Shown: in pieces, positions 1 through 9,966 of the stretch
Numbering within the stretch: the first letter of the stretch is position 1
Layout of the letters: each line of letters opens with the position of its first letter
DNA from: Competibacteraceae bacterium UBA2792
GTDB lineage: Bacteria > Pseudomonadota > Gammaproteobacteria > Competibacterales > Competibacteraceae
Assembly: GCA_002352125.1 (NCBI GenBank)
Contig: DEHU01000258.1
Span: 1-16,651 of the forward strand
Length of the DNA: 16,651 nt
Reading direction: 5' to 3'
Made by a program: the position numbers and the translations under genes
Notes under the pieces: model-generated
Database searches by the model: none
What the model was told of the DNA's origin: nothing
Seen by the model: the letters and a program-made list of their open reading frames with translations, nothing else

Positions 1-104
1 CCACATAGCGCGATTGCCCTGCCGCCCACCCTTCGACGGATGACAGCAATATTAGAATGCTGCTAACGTAGCGGCCTTTCCGACCGACCGCAACCGTCCG
101 CGCC

Positions 105-2144
105 ATGAACGACACCACCTCCACCCGCCGTATCCTCGTCACCAGCGCCCTACCCTACGCCAACGGCCCGATCCACATCGGTCATCTGGTGGAATACATT
201 CAGACCGACATTTGGGTCCGCTTTCAGAAATCGCGCGGCCACGAATGTTATTACCTCTGCGCCGACGACGCGCACGGCACCCCGATCATGTTGCGGGCCG
301 AACAGGACGGCATCAGCCCAGAACAGCTCATCGAACGAATCTGGCAGGAACACCGCGCCGATTTCGCCGGCTTCCTGATCGAATTCGACAACTATTATTC
401 GACGCATTCCCCGGAATGCCGCCACTACGCCGAATTGATCTATCGCCGGCTGGACGCGGCCGGCCATATCAGCCGCCGGGTCATCACCCAAGCCTACGAT
501 CCGGAAAAACAAATGTTCCTGCCGGATCGCTTTATCAAGGGCGAATGCCCGCGTTGCGGCACCCCTGACCAGTACGGCGACAGTTGCGAAAATTGCGGCG
601 CGACCTACTCGCCTACCGACCTGAAAAATCCCCGCTCGGTGGTGTCCGGCGCGACCCCGATCACCAAGGAATCGCTGCATTTCTTCTTCAAGCTGGCCGA
701 CTTCGAGACGATGCTGAAAGATTGGATCGCCAGCGGACCGATCCAGTCGCAAATGGCCAATAAGCTGAACGAATGGTTCACCGCTGGTTTACAGGAATGG
801 GACATTTCCCGCGACGCGCCTTACTGGGGCTTCGAGATCCCCGATGCGCCCGGCAAATACTTTTACGTCTGGCTGGACGCGCCCATCGGCTACATGGCCA
901 GCTTCCAGAACTTCTGCGATCGCACCGGCCTCTCCTTCGACGATTTCTGGAACCCGGACAGCACGGCCGAGGTGTATCACTTCATCGGTAAGGACATCGC
1001 CTATTTCCACATCCTGTTTTGGCCAGCCGAGCTGACCGGCGCCGGTTTCCGCAAGCCGACGGCGGTGAACTGTCACGGCTTCCTGACCGTAGATGGTCAG
1101 AAAATGTCGAAATCGCGCGGCACCTTCATCAAGGCTCGCACCTACCTCCAGCACCTGCGGCCGGAATATTTGCGCTACTACTTCGCCACCAAGCTGAACG
1201 ATGGGATCGACGATCTCGATCTGAATTTCGAGGATTTTCTGCAACGGGTCAACAGCGACCTGGTGGGCAAGCTGGTCAACATCGCCAGCCGCTGCGCCGG
1301 TTTCATCACCCGCCGCTTCGCTGGCCGCTTGGCCGACACGCTCGCGGAACCGGCTTTATACGCCGACTTCGTCGCGGCTGGCGACGCCATCGCCGAGGCT
1401 TACGAAGGCCGCGCCTTCGGGCGAGCTATGCGGGAGATCATGGTGCTCGCCGACCGCGCTAACCAGTACATCGACGAGAAAAAACCCTGGATGTTGGCAA
1501 AACGGGCCGATGCCGGTGATGAGGTCCAGGCAGTTTGCAGCATGGGTTTGAATCTGTTCCGGGTCCTGACGATCTATTTGAAGCCCGTTCTGCCGGGCGT
1601 TGCCGCTCAGGTCGAGCAATTCCTGCAAATCCCGCCCTTGCGCTGGAGCGATCTGCCCAACCCGCTGCTCGGTCACGCCATCGCCGAGTTCAAGCCGCTG
1701 ATGCAGCGAATCGAAATGGCGCAAATCGCAGCGATGGTCGAGGATTCAAAAGAAAATTACCCGGCCGCCGAGAAAACCGTCGCAACGCCGCGCGGACCGC
1801 TGGCCGATGACCCGATCGGATCGACCATCACCATCGAGGATTTCGCCAAGGTAGACTTGCGAGTGGCGCGCATCGCCAAGGCCGAGGCTGTGGCCGGTGC
1901 CGATAAGCTGGTGCGGCTGGAACTCGACCTCGGCGGCGAAACCCGGCAAGTGTTCGCCGGCATCAAATCGGCCTACGCGCCCGAAGAGTTGCAAGACCGG
2001 CTAACGGTGATGGTCGCCAATCTCGCTCCCCGCAAGATGCGTTTCGGCGTTTCCGAAGGCATGGTGTTGGCGGCGGGTGGCGATGGCGGAATTTATCTGC
2101 TCGCCCCCGACAGCGGAGCAGAGCCGGGAATGCGGGTCAAGTGA
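105..2144 (+). CDS. metG: Methionyl-tRNA synthetase (class I, zinc type with C-terminal tRNA-binding domain)
   Basis: Charges tRNA-Met with methionine in the cytoplasm; essential for translation initiation and elongation. The 679-residue product is the usual length for the long bacterial form. The class I signature HIGH is at residues 24-27 and KMSKS at 333-337. A four-cysteine zinc knuckle (C148, C151, C161, C164) interrupts the connective peptide. The C-terminal part, from about residue 573, is an OB-fold of the Trbp111/EMAP type, which in this family dimerises the enzyme and helps hold tRNA. The ATG at 105 is chosen because the conserved N-terminal strand follows directly; no strong ribosome binding site precedes it. 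It converges on the sugar transferase gene with only 18 bp between the stop codons, and no clear terminator hairpin lies between them. No key residue is missing. The identification is secure. Confidence 0.97.
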   Translation: MNDTTSTRRILVTSALPYANGPIHIGHLVEYIQTDIWVRFQKSRGHECYYLCADDAHGTPIMLRAEQDGISPEQLIERIWQEHRADFAGFLIEFDNYYSTHSPECRHYAELIYRRLDAAGHISRRVITQAYDPEKQMFLPDRFIKGECPRCGTPDQYGDSCENCGATYSPTDLKNPRSVVSGATPITKESLHFFFKLADFETMLKDWIASGPIQSQMANKLNEWFTAGLQEWDISRDAPYWGFEIPDAPGKYFYVWLDAPIGYMASFQNFCDRTGLSFDDFWNPDSTAEVYHFIGKDIAYFHILFWPAELTGAGFRKPTAVNCHGFLTVDGQKMSKSRGTFIKARTYLQHLRPEYLRYYFATKLNDGIDDLDLNFEDFLQRVNSDLVGKLVNIASRCAGFITRRFAGRLADTLAEPALYADFVAAGDAIAEAYEGRAFGRAMREIMVLADRANQYIDEKKPWMLAKRADAGDEVQAVCSMGLNLFRVLTIYLKPVLPGVAAQVEQFLQIPPLRWSDLPNPLLGHAIAEFKPLMQRIEMAQIAAMVEDSKENYPAAEKTVATPRGPLADDPIGSTITIEDFAKVDLRVARIAKAEAVAGADKLVRLELDLGGETRQVFAGIKSAYAPEELQDRLTVMVANLAPRKMRFGVSEGMVLAAGGDGGIYLLAPDSGAEPGMRVK

Positions 2145-2162
2145 TCCCGAAAGCCGCTGTCC

Positions 2163-3557
2163 CTAATGTGCACCCTTGCCCCACAGAATAGTGTGCACTG
2201 TCTGTAACAGGATAATGGTGTCGAAAAAGAAGCTGTAGTTCTTGATGTAGTACAGATCGTACTGCAATTTCTCGCGCGCATCCTCTTCGGACGCACCGTA
2301 GGGATAGCAGATTTGCGCCCAGCCAGTAATGCCTGGTTTGACCATATGGCGCATCGAATAGAACGGAATATTTTTGCGCAGATCGGCCACGAACTGCGGC
2401 CGTTCTGGCCGCGGGCCAACGAAACTCATGTCGCCGCGCAGTACGTTGAACAGTTGGGGCAATTCGTCGATGCGGGTGTCACGCAGTACCGCACCGACCC
2501 GGGTAATCCGCGAGTCGTTCTTGCCGGCCCAGACCGCTTTGCCATCTTTCTCGGCATCGACTCGCATGCTGCGGAATTTGACGACTTCGAACACCCGCTC
2601 GTTGAATCCGACCCGGGCTTGCCGGTACAGAATCGGCCCGCGGCCGCCCGATTCGAGCCAGACTGCCAATGCGGCAAACAACATAACCGGCCATGTGACC
2701 ACCAACAACAACGAACAAGCGGCAAGATCGAACAGCCGCTTCGCGGCTCGCTTGAGCAACGCCAACCGAAACCCGTCGGAAAAGATCATGTTGCTCGGTC
2801 GCAAGGCATCGAGCTGAATCTTTCCGGTCTCCCGTTCGTAAAACGTCAGAAAATTGCTGATGATCGCCCCCTGCATCTTGCACTCGAACACCTCGTCGAG
2901 TGGAAAACCCTTGCGCCGATCATCCATCGCGATCACGATCTCGTCGATGTGCAAATCTTCCGCCAAATCGCTCAGCGTGCTGGTCACCTGGAGCGTTCGG
3001 GAAACCGGTATGCCCATATATTCGTGTTCGTGGACTTGAACGTAACCTAGAACCTGGAAACCTACGTTCTTGTCCTGTAATTCTTCGAGCCGGGCCGCTT
3101 GTCGGCCTACCCCCAACACCAGCACTCGGCGTTTGATCTGATCTTGGTCGGAAACGTGGAAAAATCCGAAGCGCAACAGCAACACCCCGAAGAAAGCGAT
3201 GCCGAACGCCAGAGCGAACTCGCTGCGCCCCAAATACAGGCCGGGAAAGAGATAATAGATGTTCGTCATCACGAATAACCCGAGCATGAAGCTCACCCCG
3301 ACCCGCAACAACATGTCGCTCTTGCCGCTCCAGAAGTTGCGCTCATACAGCCCCATCGCCGTCATGATCGCGCACATGACCACCACGCAGACCAATGCGC
3401 TCGGAACTATTCCGCCAAAGGGCGGCAACGTATCTTTGCCACCCAGAGCCACGTATAACACCCGGCCAAAATATATCGACCAGAAAAAGAGGAGCAATTC
3501 GGCGAGCAGCAAGGTCACCAACGCTCGAGAAACGTAGTGTCTGAACAGGCGCATCAT
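2163..3557 (-). CDS. Membrane polyprenyl-phosphate sugar-1-phosphate transferase (EpsB_2 / exopolysaccharide type)
   Basis: Predicted initiating glycosyltransferase of exopolysaccharide synthesis, moving a hexose-1-phosphate from a UDP-sugar to undecaprenyl phosphate at the inner membrane. The 464 residues begin with four hydrophobic segments (roughly 12-30, 49-70, 83-104, 112-135). A nucleotide-binding-like domain starting near 'RVLVLGVG' (about 144) follows, then a fifth membrane segment (about 272-300) and the bacterial sugar transferase catalytic domain. Conserved catalytic-domain motifs are visible: 'KFRSMRVDAE', 'RIDELPQLFNVLRGDMSFVG', 'PRPERP' and 'KPGITGWAQ'. The N-terminal 'RLFRHYVSR' resembles the PEP-CTERM/exosortase-associated EpsB_2 subfamily, though this is from memory and no PEP-CTERM gene is in the window. 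Two adjacent ATGs mark the start; no convincing ribosome binding site is seen. The gene is divergent from the UDP-sugar dehydrogenase across an AT-rich region. The donor sugar cannot be read from sequence. Confidence 0.9.
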   Translation of the reverse strand: MMRLFRHYVSRALVTLLLAELLLFFWSIYFGRVLYVALGGKDTLPPFGGIVPSALVCVVVMCAIMTAMGLYERNFWSGKSDMLLRVGVSFMLGLFVMTNIYYLFPGLYLGRSEFALAFGIAFFGVLLLRFGFFHVSDQDQIKRRVLVLGVGRQAARLEELQDKNVGFQVLGYVQVHEHEYMGIPVSRTLQVTSTLSDLAEDLHIDEIVIAMDDRRKGFPLDEVFECKMQGAIISNFLTFYERETGKIQLDALRPSNMIFSDGFRLALLKRAAKRLFDLAACSLLLVVTWPVMLFAALAVWLESGGRGPILYRQARVGFNERVFEVVKFRSMRVDAEKDGKAVWAGKNDSRITRVGAVLRDTRIDELPQLFNVLRGDMSFVGPRPERPQFVADLRKNIPFYSMRHMVKPGITGWAQICYPYGASEEDAREKLQYDLYYIKNYSFFFDTIILLQTVHTILWGKGAH

Positions 3558-3748
3558 CGGATTGAACGCTCGGAATCAATGACCGTGAGTTTTTCGTCTT
3601 TTTTATATGACATTATTTCTAAATTTAATTTTTAAGTGAGGTAACATTAAACCCGATTTATCAATATCAAGAAAAGATAATGTACCAGAAAAGCCCCGGC
3701 CTTTGTACTAGGCTAAGTTTGCAGCAACACCGTAAAATGGAGAATTTA
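3558..3748. promoter_or_regulatory. AT-rich divergent intergenic region of the exopolysaccharide genes
   Basis: About 190 bp separates the divergently read sugar transferase and UDP-sugar dehydrogenase genes. The part at roughly 3590-3682 is strikingly AT-rich with T-runs, in otherwise GC-rich DNA. It must hold both promoters, but I see only a weak -10-like GATAAT (3676-3681) and no good -35 or sigma-54 pair. The last bases hold a clear ribosome binding site, GGAG at 3739-3742, six bases before the ATG at 3749. Confidence 0.4.
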
Positions 3749-5026
3749 ATGCTTGATCTCGCCACCACTCGCATCGGCATCGTCGGCCTCGGCTACGTGG
3801 GGCTCCCTCTGGCGGTCGAATTCGGCAAACAATTTCCGACGCTTGGCTTCGACATCAACGAAACCCGAGTTTGCGGCCTTGTCGATGGCATCGACAGTAC
3901 GCTGGAGGTCGCGCCGGAAGATTTGCGACAAGCCAAGCAGTTACACTACACCAGCCGTGCCGAAGAACTGACAGACTGCAACGTGTACGTCATCACGGTT
4001 CCCACTCCAGTGGACGATTATAGGCGTCCGGATTTCGGTCCGCTAATCGGGGCTAGCACCACCGTTGGCCGGTTGCTCAAACCGGGCGACGTGGCCATCT
4101 ACGAATCCACGGTTTATCCCGGCGCCACCGAAGAGGTTTGCGTACCGATTCTGGAGCGAGAGTCCGGATTACGCTTTAACGTGGATTTTTTTGCCGGTTA
4201 CAGTCCGGAGCGCATTAACCCCGGCGACAAGGAGCATCGGGTCACGACCATCCGTAAGGTCACTTCCGGCTCCACTCCTGCCGTCGCCGAGTTCGTGGAT
4301 GCCCTGTACCAACGGATCATCACCGCCGGCACCCACAAGGCTTCCAGCATCCGGGTAGCAGAAGCGGCCAAGGTGATCGAGAACACCCAGCGCGACGTCA
4401 ACATCGCGTTGGTCAACGAACTGGCACTGTTGTTCGAGCGGCTGGGCATCGACACCGAGGAAGTGCTGCTGGCCGCTGGCTCCAAGTGGAATTTCCTGCC
4501 GTTCCGGCCGGGGTTGGTCGGCGGCCACTGCATCGGCGTCGACCCTTACTACTTGACTTACAAGGCGCAAGAAATCGGCTATCACCCGGAAATGATTCTC
4601 GCCGGTCGGCGCATCAACGACGGCATGGGCGCCTACGTGGCCCGGCGAGTCGTCAAACTGATGACCCAGAAACGCATCCCAGTGGTAGACGCCAACATCC
4701 TGGTGATGGGTCTGACCTTCAAGGAAAACTGTCCGGATCTGCGCAACACCCGGGTGGTCGATATCGTCCAGGAATTTCGCGACTACAACGCCCGGGTCGA
4801 CGTTTACGATCCTTGGGTGGATGCTCGCGAAGCGGCGCACGAATACCGGATCGAACCGGTCCAGGAGCCGAAGCAGGGCCACTACGATGCCATCATTTTG
4901 GCGGTCGCTCACCGGCAATTTCGAGAACTGGGCGCCGAGGGCATCCGTGCCTTGGGCAAACCGAACTCGGTGCTGTTCGATGTAAAATACGTTCTGCCAG
5001 CCGGCACCGTGGACGGTCGGCTGTAG
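3749..5026 (+). CDS. tviB: UDP-N-acetyl-hexosamine 6-dehydrogenase (TviB/WbpA/WbpO type)
   Basis: NAD-dependent four-electron oxidation of a UDP-N-acetylhexosamine (UDP-GlcNAc, UDP-GalNAc or UDP-ManNAc type) to the uronic acid, supplying precursor for a capsule, O-antigen or exopolysaccharide. The product is 425 residues, the usual length. The Rossmann motif GxGxxG is at residues 13-18. The catalytic cysteine is C261 in '[12 protein letters not shown]', whose context is typical of the N-acetyl-sugar branch rather than UDP-glucose dehydrogenase. The motifs '[10 protein letters not shown]' and '[12 protein letters not shown]' also fit. The start at 3749 is preferred over upstream in-frame starts (3680, 3737): it has GGAG six bases upstream, and the 23 extra residues of the longer frame precede the conserved N-terminus and look non-coding. 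The epimerase follows after 25 bp, so the two are probably co-transcribed. The exact sugar specificity is not certain. Confidence 0.92.
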   Translation: MLDLATTRIGIVGLGYVGLPLAVEFGKQFPTLGFDINETRVCGLVDGIDSTLEVAPEDLRQAKQLHYTSRAEELTDCNVYVITVPTPVDDYRRPDFGPLIGASTTVGRLLKPGDVAIYESTVYPGATEEVCVPILERESGLRFNVDFFAGYSPERINPGDKEHRVTTIRKVTSGSTPAVAEFVDALYQRIITAGTHKASSIRVAEAAKVIENTQRDVNIALVNELALLFERLGIDTEEVLLAAGSKWNFLPFRPGLVGGHCIGVDPYYLTYKAQEIGYHPEMILAGRRINDGMGAYVARRVVKLMTQKRIPVVDANILVMGLTFKENCPDLRNTRVVDIVQEFRDYNARVDVYDPWVDAREAAHEYRIEPVQEPKQGHYDAIILAVAHRQFRELGAEGIRALGKPNSVLFDVKYVLPAGTVDGRL

Positions 5027-5051
5027 CGCAGAGCCAAGCACGAGAGACGCC

Positions 5052-6059
<1,008 letters not shown>

Positions 6060-6116
6060 ATTTCGTTGCTGCTTCCAGCCGTTACCTCCCCCTGCCCACT
6101 GAATCCTCGATCGAGA

Positions 6117-6542
6117 ATGCCTCGGCAAATCCGGCTCGCCGAACCGGCGATATGCGACGTATCGCAACTACGGCGACGCGAGCCGGTTTGGACAGCTTTG
6201 TCGGAACTGTGGCTGGATACCGAAATCGCCGAGCAGGATTTAGCTCGTATCGCGCACGTCATGGCTGAATCCGGCTTCGACATCGCAACTTTGCGCGCGA
6301 TTTACTTGGTCGAGGTGGCGCCCGTCGTATCGTGGAATCTACTCGGTGTCGCCGGTGTCTGGACGACATTCGACCCGCAGTGGTTGCACTCCGCTATCGT
6401 TCATAATTTACGATACCGGGCTCGATATCTACGATTTTTGGCCCGCTTTCCACTCACCCGCCGCCTGATGACGTATGCGACGGAAGAACATTGGACGAAA
6501 TTGGTCGAATTCATCGCCAAGCGGCGCGCAACCACCGCATAG
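6117..6542 (+). CDS. DUF7079-type conserved protein of unknown function
   Basis: A 141-residue soluble protein with no signal peptide or membrane segment. The core reads 'RREPVWTALSELWLDTEI' then 'ARIAHVMAESGFDIATLRAI', then 'EVAPVVSWNLLGVAG' and 'TFDPQWL'. I recall this pattern as that of the DUF7079 family of proteobacteria, small helical proteins with no assigned function. An upstream in-frame TTG at 6066 would add 17 residues rich in Pro and Ser that do not look conserved, so the ATG at 6117 is preferred; neither start has a strong ribosome binding site. It lies 57 bp after the epimerase on the same strand and 57 bp before the amidase. No function can be inferred from this setting. Confidence 0.72.
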   Translation: MPRQIRLAEPAICDVSQLRRREPVWTALSELWLDTEIAEQDLARIAHVMAESGFDIATLRAIYLVEVAPVVSWNLLGVAGVWTTFDPQWLHSAIVHNLRYRARYLRFLARFPLTRRLMTYATEEHWTKLVEFIAKRRATTA

Positions 6543-6599
6543 GCTGGAATCGCGCCGCATCCATACAGGGATTCGAGACACCATCGAGCGAACGATACC

Positions 6600-7274
6600 A
6601 TGCCGACAAGACACCACCGCTTCTCTCGTCGCGGCTTGCTCAAATGGATCGCGGGCGCGGCGGCTATCGGCACCCTACCCTTCCTCTATTACCGTTATCG
6701 GCTCCAGGTCTTTCCTCTTGGCCCGCCCGCTGTCATCCCCCGTTCGGAATGGGGCGCGGAAGAACCGGACCCGGCCCTCCAAAACGAAGGCGGCCACGAA
6801 GTATTCAACACCGTGGTCGTACACCATTCCGCCATGTTGCTCTCCGAAGGCCCGCGCGCGATTCAATACGTGCATATGCACCGGCGAGATTTTCTGGATA
6901 TTGGCTACCATTTCGTGATCGACGGACAGGGACGCATCTACGAAGGCCGGAGCCTTGCCGTGCATGGCGCCCACGTAAAAGGCCATAATGCCGGCACCCT
7001 GGGCATCGCGTTGATGGGAAATTACGAAGAGAGCGAACCCATCCCCGAACAGTTGGCCCGCTTGAAATGGTTGATCCGGGATCTCATGACAAAACATCCG
7101 CTCACCCATTTGGCGGGTCACAGCGACTTTCTACCGGGGAAAACGCTCTGCCCCGGCAAGAATTTGGAGCCGTTGCTGCCGGCTCTAGCCAGCGAGTTGG
7201 GCCTAAAATTCGGCACGGACGGTTACATCGGCCCGGAACCGGCGCCCGCCGCTCTTGTGACCGCCGTACGTTAG
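6600..7274 (+). CDS. Tat-exported PGRP-type N-acetylmuramoyl-L-alanine amidase
   Basis: Predicted zinc amidase that cuts the MurNAc-L-Ala bond of peptidoglycan in the periplasm. The 224 residues begin with a twin-arginine signal, SRRGLLK at 9-15, followed by a hydrophobic stretch (about 16-31), so export in folded form or membrane anchoring is likely. The Amidase_2/PGRP fold starts near 'IPRSEWGAEEP' (46-56). Likely zinc ligands are H75 in 'VVVHHSA', H174 in 'HLAGHSDF' and C184 in 'TLCPGK', matching the His-His-Cys set of T7 lysozyme-like amidases. 'YHFVIDGQGRIYEGR' and 'NAGTLGIALMGNY' are typical core motifs. The gene is followed by a probable terminator and then the nifB control region, so it is probably not part of the nif unit. 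A role in wall recycling or competition is speculation. Confidence 0.87.
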   Translation: MPTRHHRFSRRGLLKWIAGAAAIGTLPFLYYRYRLQVFPLGPPAVIPRSEWGAEEPDPALQNEGGHEVFNTVVVHHSAMLLSEGPRAIQYVHMHRRDFLDIGYHFVIDGQGRIYEGRSLAVHGAHVKGHNAGTLGIALMGNYEESEPIPEQLARLKWLIRDLMTKHPLTHLAGHSDFLPGKTLCPGKNLEPLLPALASELGLKFGTDGYIGPEPAPAALVTAVR

Positions 7275-7294
7275 ATTCCCGCTCCTGCGTCTCT

Positions 7295-7324
7295 CGGCCC
7301 CCGAAAGCGGGTTAGCCGAATTTT
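7295..7324 (+). terminator. Probable rho-independent terminator after the amidase gene
   Basis: A two-tier hairpin: outer arms CGGC (7295-7298) and GCCG (7315-7318), inner arms CCCG (7300-7303) and CGGG (7308-7311) with loop AAAG. It is followed by AATTTT, ending at 7324. It sits 20 bp after the amidase stop and just before the first NifA box, so it would insulate nifB from upstream read-through. The inner and outer stems are only 4 bp each, so this is moderate evidence. Confidence 0.45.
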
Positions 7325-7339
7325 GTGCCATTGCCGACA
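7324..7339 (+). promoter_or_regulatory. NifA upstream activator sequence 1 for nifB
   Basis: Perfect match to the NifA box TGT-N10-ACA: TGT at 7324-7326 and ACA at 7337-7339. It is centred about 130 bp before the expected nifB transcription start, within the usual range for NifA acting through DNA looping. It forms a pair with the box at 7356. Confidence 0.75.
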
Positions 7340-7355
7340 ATAGCCCATCTCCCGC

Positions 7356-7371
7356 TGTGACAAATGCCACA
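7356..7371 (+). promoter_or_regulatory. NifA upstream activator sequence 2 for nifB
   Basis: A second perfect TGT-N10-ACA: TGT at 7356-7358 and ACA at 7369-7371. Its start is 32 bp from the first box, about three helical turns, so both would face the same side of the DNA. It lies 65 bp before the -24 element. Confidence 0.8.
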
Positions 7372-7434
7372 GCACACCCAGCGTTCCCAATAAAAAAACC
7401 ATCTCCGACAATAGGTTGCTCGACTCATCGGTTC

Positions 7435-7450
7435 AGGCACGCCGGTTGCT
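7435..7450 (+). promoter_or_regulatory. Sigma-54 (-24/-12) promoter of the nifB operon
   Basis: The sequence AGGCACGCCGGTTGCT matches the sigma-54 consensus TGGCACG-N4-TTGCW except for the first base. The invariant GG (7436-7437) and GC (7448-7449) are separated by exactly 10 bases. Transcription would start near 7460, giving a leader of about 70 nt before the nifB ATG. With the two NifA boxes upstream, this makes nifB and the genes after it a NifA-controlled unit. Confidence 0.88.
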
Positions 7451-7530
7451 AAGCGATTCTTGCCGGCCGCGAGCCGCTACGGCGGACGACTATCCACTTC
7501 GACCGATTGCCCGTTTGCAGGGGAACGCAC

Positions 7531-8967
7531 ATGGAACCGACTAGCCAGCCGATGACCGCCGGTGCTTCTCCGGCGCTTCATCCCTGTTACTCCGAGCAGG
7601 CGCATCGCCATTTTGCCCGCCTGCACCTGGCGGTCGCGCCGGCTTGCAACATCCAGTGCCACTATTGCAACCGCAAATACGACTGTTCCAACGAATCCCG
7701 GCCCGGCGTGGTGTCGGAACTGCTGACGCCCGAACAGGCCGCGCACAAGGCTTTGGCGGTGGGCGCGGCGATTCCGCATCTGGCGGTGGTGGGCGTGGCC
7801 GGCCCTGGCGATCCGCTGGCCAATCCCGAGCGGCTGTTCGCAACATTCCGCGAACTGGCGGAAAAGGCGCCCGATCTGACCCTGTGCGTGTCCACCAACG
7901 GATTGGCGTTACCGGAACAGGTGGAAGAACTGGTCAAGTACCACATCGGCCATGTCACCATCACCATCAATTGCATCGACCCGGATATCGGCGCCCGGAT
8001 CTATCCCTGGATTTTCTGGAACCATCGCCGGATTCGAGGCCGCAAGGCAGCGGAAATGCTGATCGCCCAGCAACAGAAGGGGCTGGAAATGCTGATCGAG
8101 CGCGGGGTGCTGGTCAAAGTCAACTCGGTACTGATTCCAGGAATCAACGACGAACACCTCCACGAAGTCCACCGGGTCGTCAAGGCCAAGGGTGCCTTCT
8201 TGCACAACATCATGCCGCTGATCGCCCGTCCCGAGCACGGCACCTATTACGGCCTCGCCGGGCAGGTTGAACCGACCGCCGAGCAGGTGCGCGCGCTGCA
8301 AGATGCCTGCGCCAGCGAGAGCGGCGAAACCGGGATGATGAACCATTGCCAGCAATGCCGGGCTGATGCGGTGGGGATGCTAGGCCAGGATCGCGGCGCG
8401 GAATTCACCTTGGAAAAAGTCGCGGCCATGCAAGTGGATTGGCGGGCGGCGCTGGCGAAGCGGGCGGCGGTGCGCGCCACCATCGAACGTCGTCTGGCGA
8501 TGCAAACCCAGTTCGCCAAGGCGAAAAGTCCCATCCCATTGCCGGCCCGGCGCCCTGCGATCATCGCACCGGAAACCTTGCGGATGGCGGTGGGCAGCAA
8601 CGATGGACAGACCATCGACGCGCATTTCGGTCATGCTCGCGAATTCCTGATTTTCGATGTCTCCCCCACCGGCATGCGTTTGGTCGCGCGGCGCGGTATC
8701 GACAGCAATTATTGCAGCGGTCCAACCACTTGCGGCGACACCACGACCGTCCTTGCCAGCGCCATCGAAGCGCTGCGCGATTGCGCGGTGCTGCTCTGTG
8801 CCCGAATCGGCTTCGAGCCTTGGCGCCCCCTGGAGGATGCCGGCATCCAGCCCAACAGCGAGCATGCCATGGAACCGATCGTCGATGCGCTGCTAGCGGT
8901 TTACCGCGAATGGTGCGATGGCGGCCGGCTCGAAACCGAACCGGCCCTGGTCCGTTCTTCCGCCTGA
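7531..8967 (+). CDS. nifB: NifB, nitrogenase cofactor (NifB-co) synthase
   Basis: Radical SAM enzyme that fuses two [4Fe-4S] clusters and inserts the central carbide to make NifB-co, precursor of all nitrogenase cofactors. The 478-residue product has the radical SAM cysteines C39, C43 and C46 in 'ACNIQCHYCNRKYDC', with further cysteines nearby for the K clusters. A SAM-binding glycine region is visible in 'GVAGPGDPLANP'. From about residue 350 ('MAVGSNDGQTIDAHFGH') a NifX/NafY-like domain follows, giving the long proteobacterial two-domain architecture. The ATG at 7531 has AGGGGA (7519-7524) six bases upstream, so an earlier in-frame TTG at 7507 is rejected. It is the first gene after a sigma-54 promoter with two NifA boxes, and fdxN follows 12 bp after its stop. 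The identification is secure. Confidence 0.97.
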   Translation: MEPTSQPMTAGASPALHPCYSEQAHRHFARLHLAVAPACNIQCHYCNRKYDCSNESRPGVVSELLTPEQAAHKALAVGAAIPHLAVVGVAGPGDPLANPERLFATFRELAEKAPDLTLCVSTNGLALPEQVEELVKYHIGHVTITINCIDPDIGARIYPWIFWNHRRIRGRKAAEMLIAQQQKGLEMLIERGVLVKVNSVLIPGINDEHLHEVHRVVKAKGAFLHNIMPLIARPEHGTYYGLAGQVEPTAEQVRALQDACASESGETGMMNHCQQCRADAVGMLGQDRGAEFTLEKVAAMQVDWRAALAKRAAVRATIERRLAMQTQFAKAKSPIPLPARRPAIIAPETLRMAVGSNDGQTIDAHFGHAREFLIFDVSPTGMRLVARRGIDSNYCSGPTTCGDTTTVLASAIEALRDCAVLLCARIGFEPWRPLEDAGIQPNSEHAMEPIVDALLAVYREWCDGGRLETEPALVRSSA

Positions 8968-8979
8968 GTCTGCATCGTC

Positions 8980-9246
8980 ATGGCGTTCCGCATCGTCGCG
9001 AATTGCACTAACTGCTGGGCCTGTTTGCCGCTCTGTCCTCACGAGGCCATCCGCGCCGCGACGCCACACTTCGAGATCGATACGGCTCGCTGTACCGAGT
9101 GTGCCGGCGATTACGCCGACCCGCAGTGCGCCAGCATTTGCCCGGTCGAAGGCGCCATCGTCGATAGTACCGGCCAAGCCTTGAATCCCCCCGGTTCGCT
9201 GACCGGTTTGTCACCCGAATTCCTAACCCTTCCATCCACCCCTTGA
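8980..9246 (+). CDS. fdxN: nifB-linked 2[4Fe-4S] ferredoxin (FdxN type)
   Basis: Small bacterial ferredoxin of 88 residues with two cluster motifs. The first is C-x2-C-x2-C-x3-CP in 'CTNCWACLPLCP'. The second is C-x2-C-x8-C-x3-CP in 'CTECAGDYADPQCASICP', whose longer middle loop is typical of the FdxN group found directly after nifB. In known diazotrophs FdxN donates electrons for NifB-co synthesis. It lies 12 bp after the nifB stop, so it is almost certainly co-transcribed and possibly translationally coupled; no strong ribosome binding site of its own is seen. The C-terminal tail of about 25 residues after the second cluster is Pro- and Leu-rich and unremarkable. Confidence 0.92.
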   Translation: MAFRIVANCTNCWACLPLCPHEAIRAATPHFEIDTARCTECAGDYADPQCASICPVEGAIVDSTGQALNPPGSLTGLSPEFLTLPSTP

Positions 9247-9546
<300 letters not shown>

Positions 9547-9589
9547 CCGCCCTTAAGTTTCATTTTTTCGCGCTTGGGAGACCGTGTCC

Positions 9590-9940
9590 ATGCCATTAGT
9601 TACGTTTTCGCATCCTGAACACAAAACCAAAACCGTTTACGTCCCTGCCGGCAGCCATATCGAAACGGTCCTGAAAGTCGCCAAGGCCAACAAGATTCCG
9701 ATCAATTTCGATTGCCAAGATGGCGAATGCGGAACTTGTCTGGTCAAGGTGACGAGCTTGGATAAAAAGAAAGAGCGGATGAGCGGTCCGCCAACCGAGA
9801 AGGAAAGAAACCTGCTCAAGCAACTCGGCAAGCTGACCGACGAGGAAATCAGCCAGATTCTGGTAGATGACATTCCGCCACCCTGGCGGCTGGCTTGCCA
9901 GATGATCGTGCGCGACGAGGATATTCTGGTGGAATACTAA
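9590..9940 (+). CDS. fesII: FeSII-like [2Fe-2S] ferredoxin (Shethna protein II type)
   Basis: A 116-residue [2Fe-2S] protein with ligands C42, C47, C50 and C103 ('FDCQDGECGTCLVKV', 'WRLACQMIV'). Between the third and fourth cysteines is a charged insertion of about 50 residues ('TEKERNLLKQLGKLTDEE') absent from ordinary plant-type ferredoxins. From memory, this insertion, the DIPPPWRLACQ segment and the acidic end 'RDEDILVEY' match Azotobacter vinelandii FeSII. That protein binds nitrogenase under oxygen stress and holds it in an inactive protected complex. Lysines near residues 12-14 and 59-61 could serve contacts with nitrogenase, as proposed for FeSII. The ATG at 9590 has GGGAG (9576-9580) nine bases upstream; a GTG at 9584 is too close to it. 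It lies in the nifB unit. It could instead be a plain electron carrier. Confidence 0.82.
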   Translation: MPLVTFSHPEHKTKTVYVPAGSHIETVLKVAKANKIPINFDCQDGECGTCLVKVTSLDKKKERMSGPPTEKERNLLKQLGKLTDEEISQILVDDIPPPWRLACQMIVRDEDILVEY

Positions 9941-9966
9941 ACAGGATACTAACCGGGCTCGTGCCC

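Noticed and set aside
1..104. Possible start of a divergent gene at the left edge (minus-strand ATG at 4-6)
   Set aside because: Only two codons would be inside the window, so nothing can be supported.
3680..3748. N-terminal extension of the UDP-sugar dehydrogenase
   Set aside because: The residues are not typical of the family, and the ATG at 3749 has a good GGAG at proper spacing.
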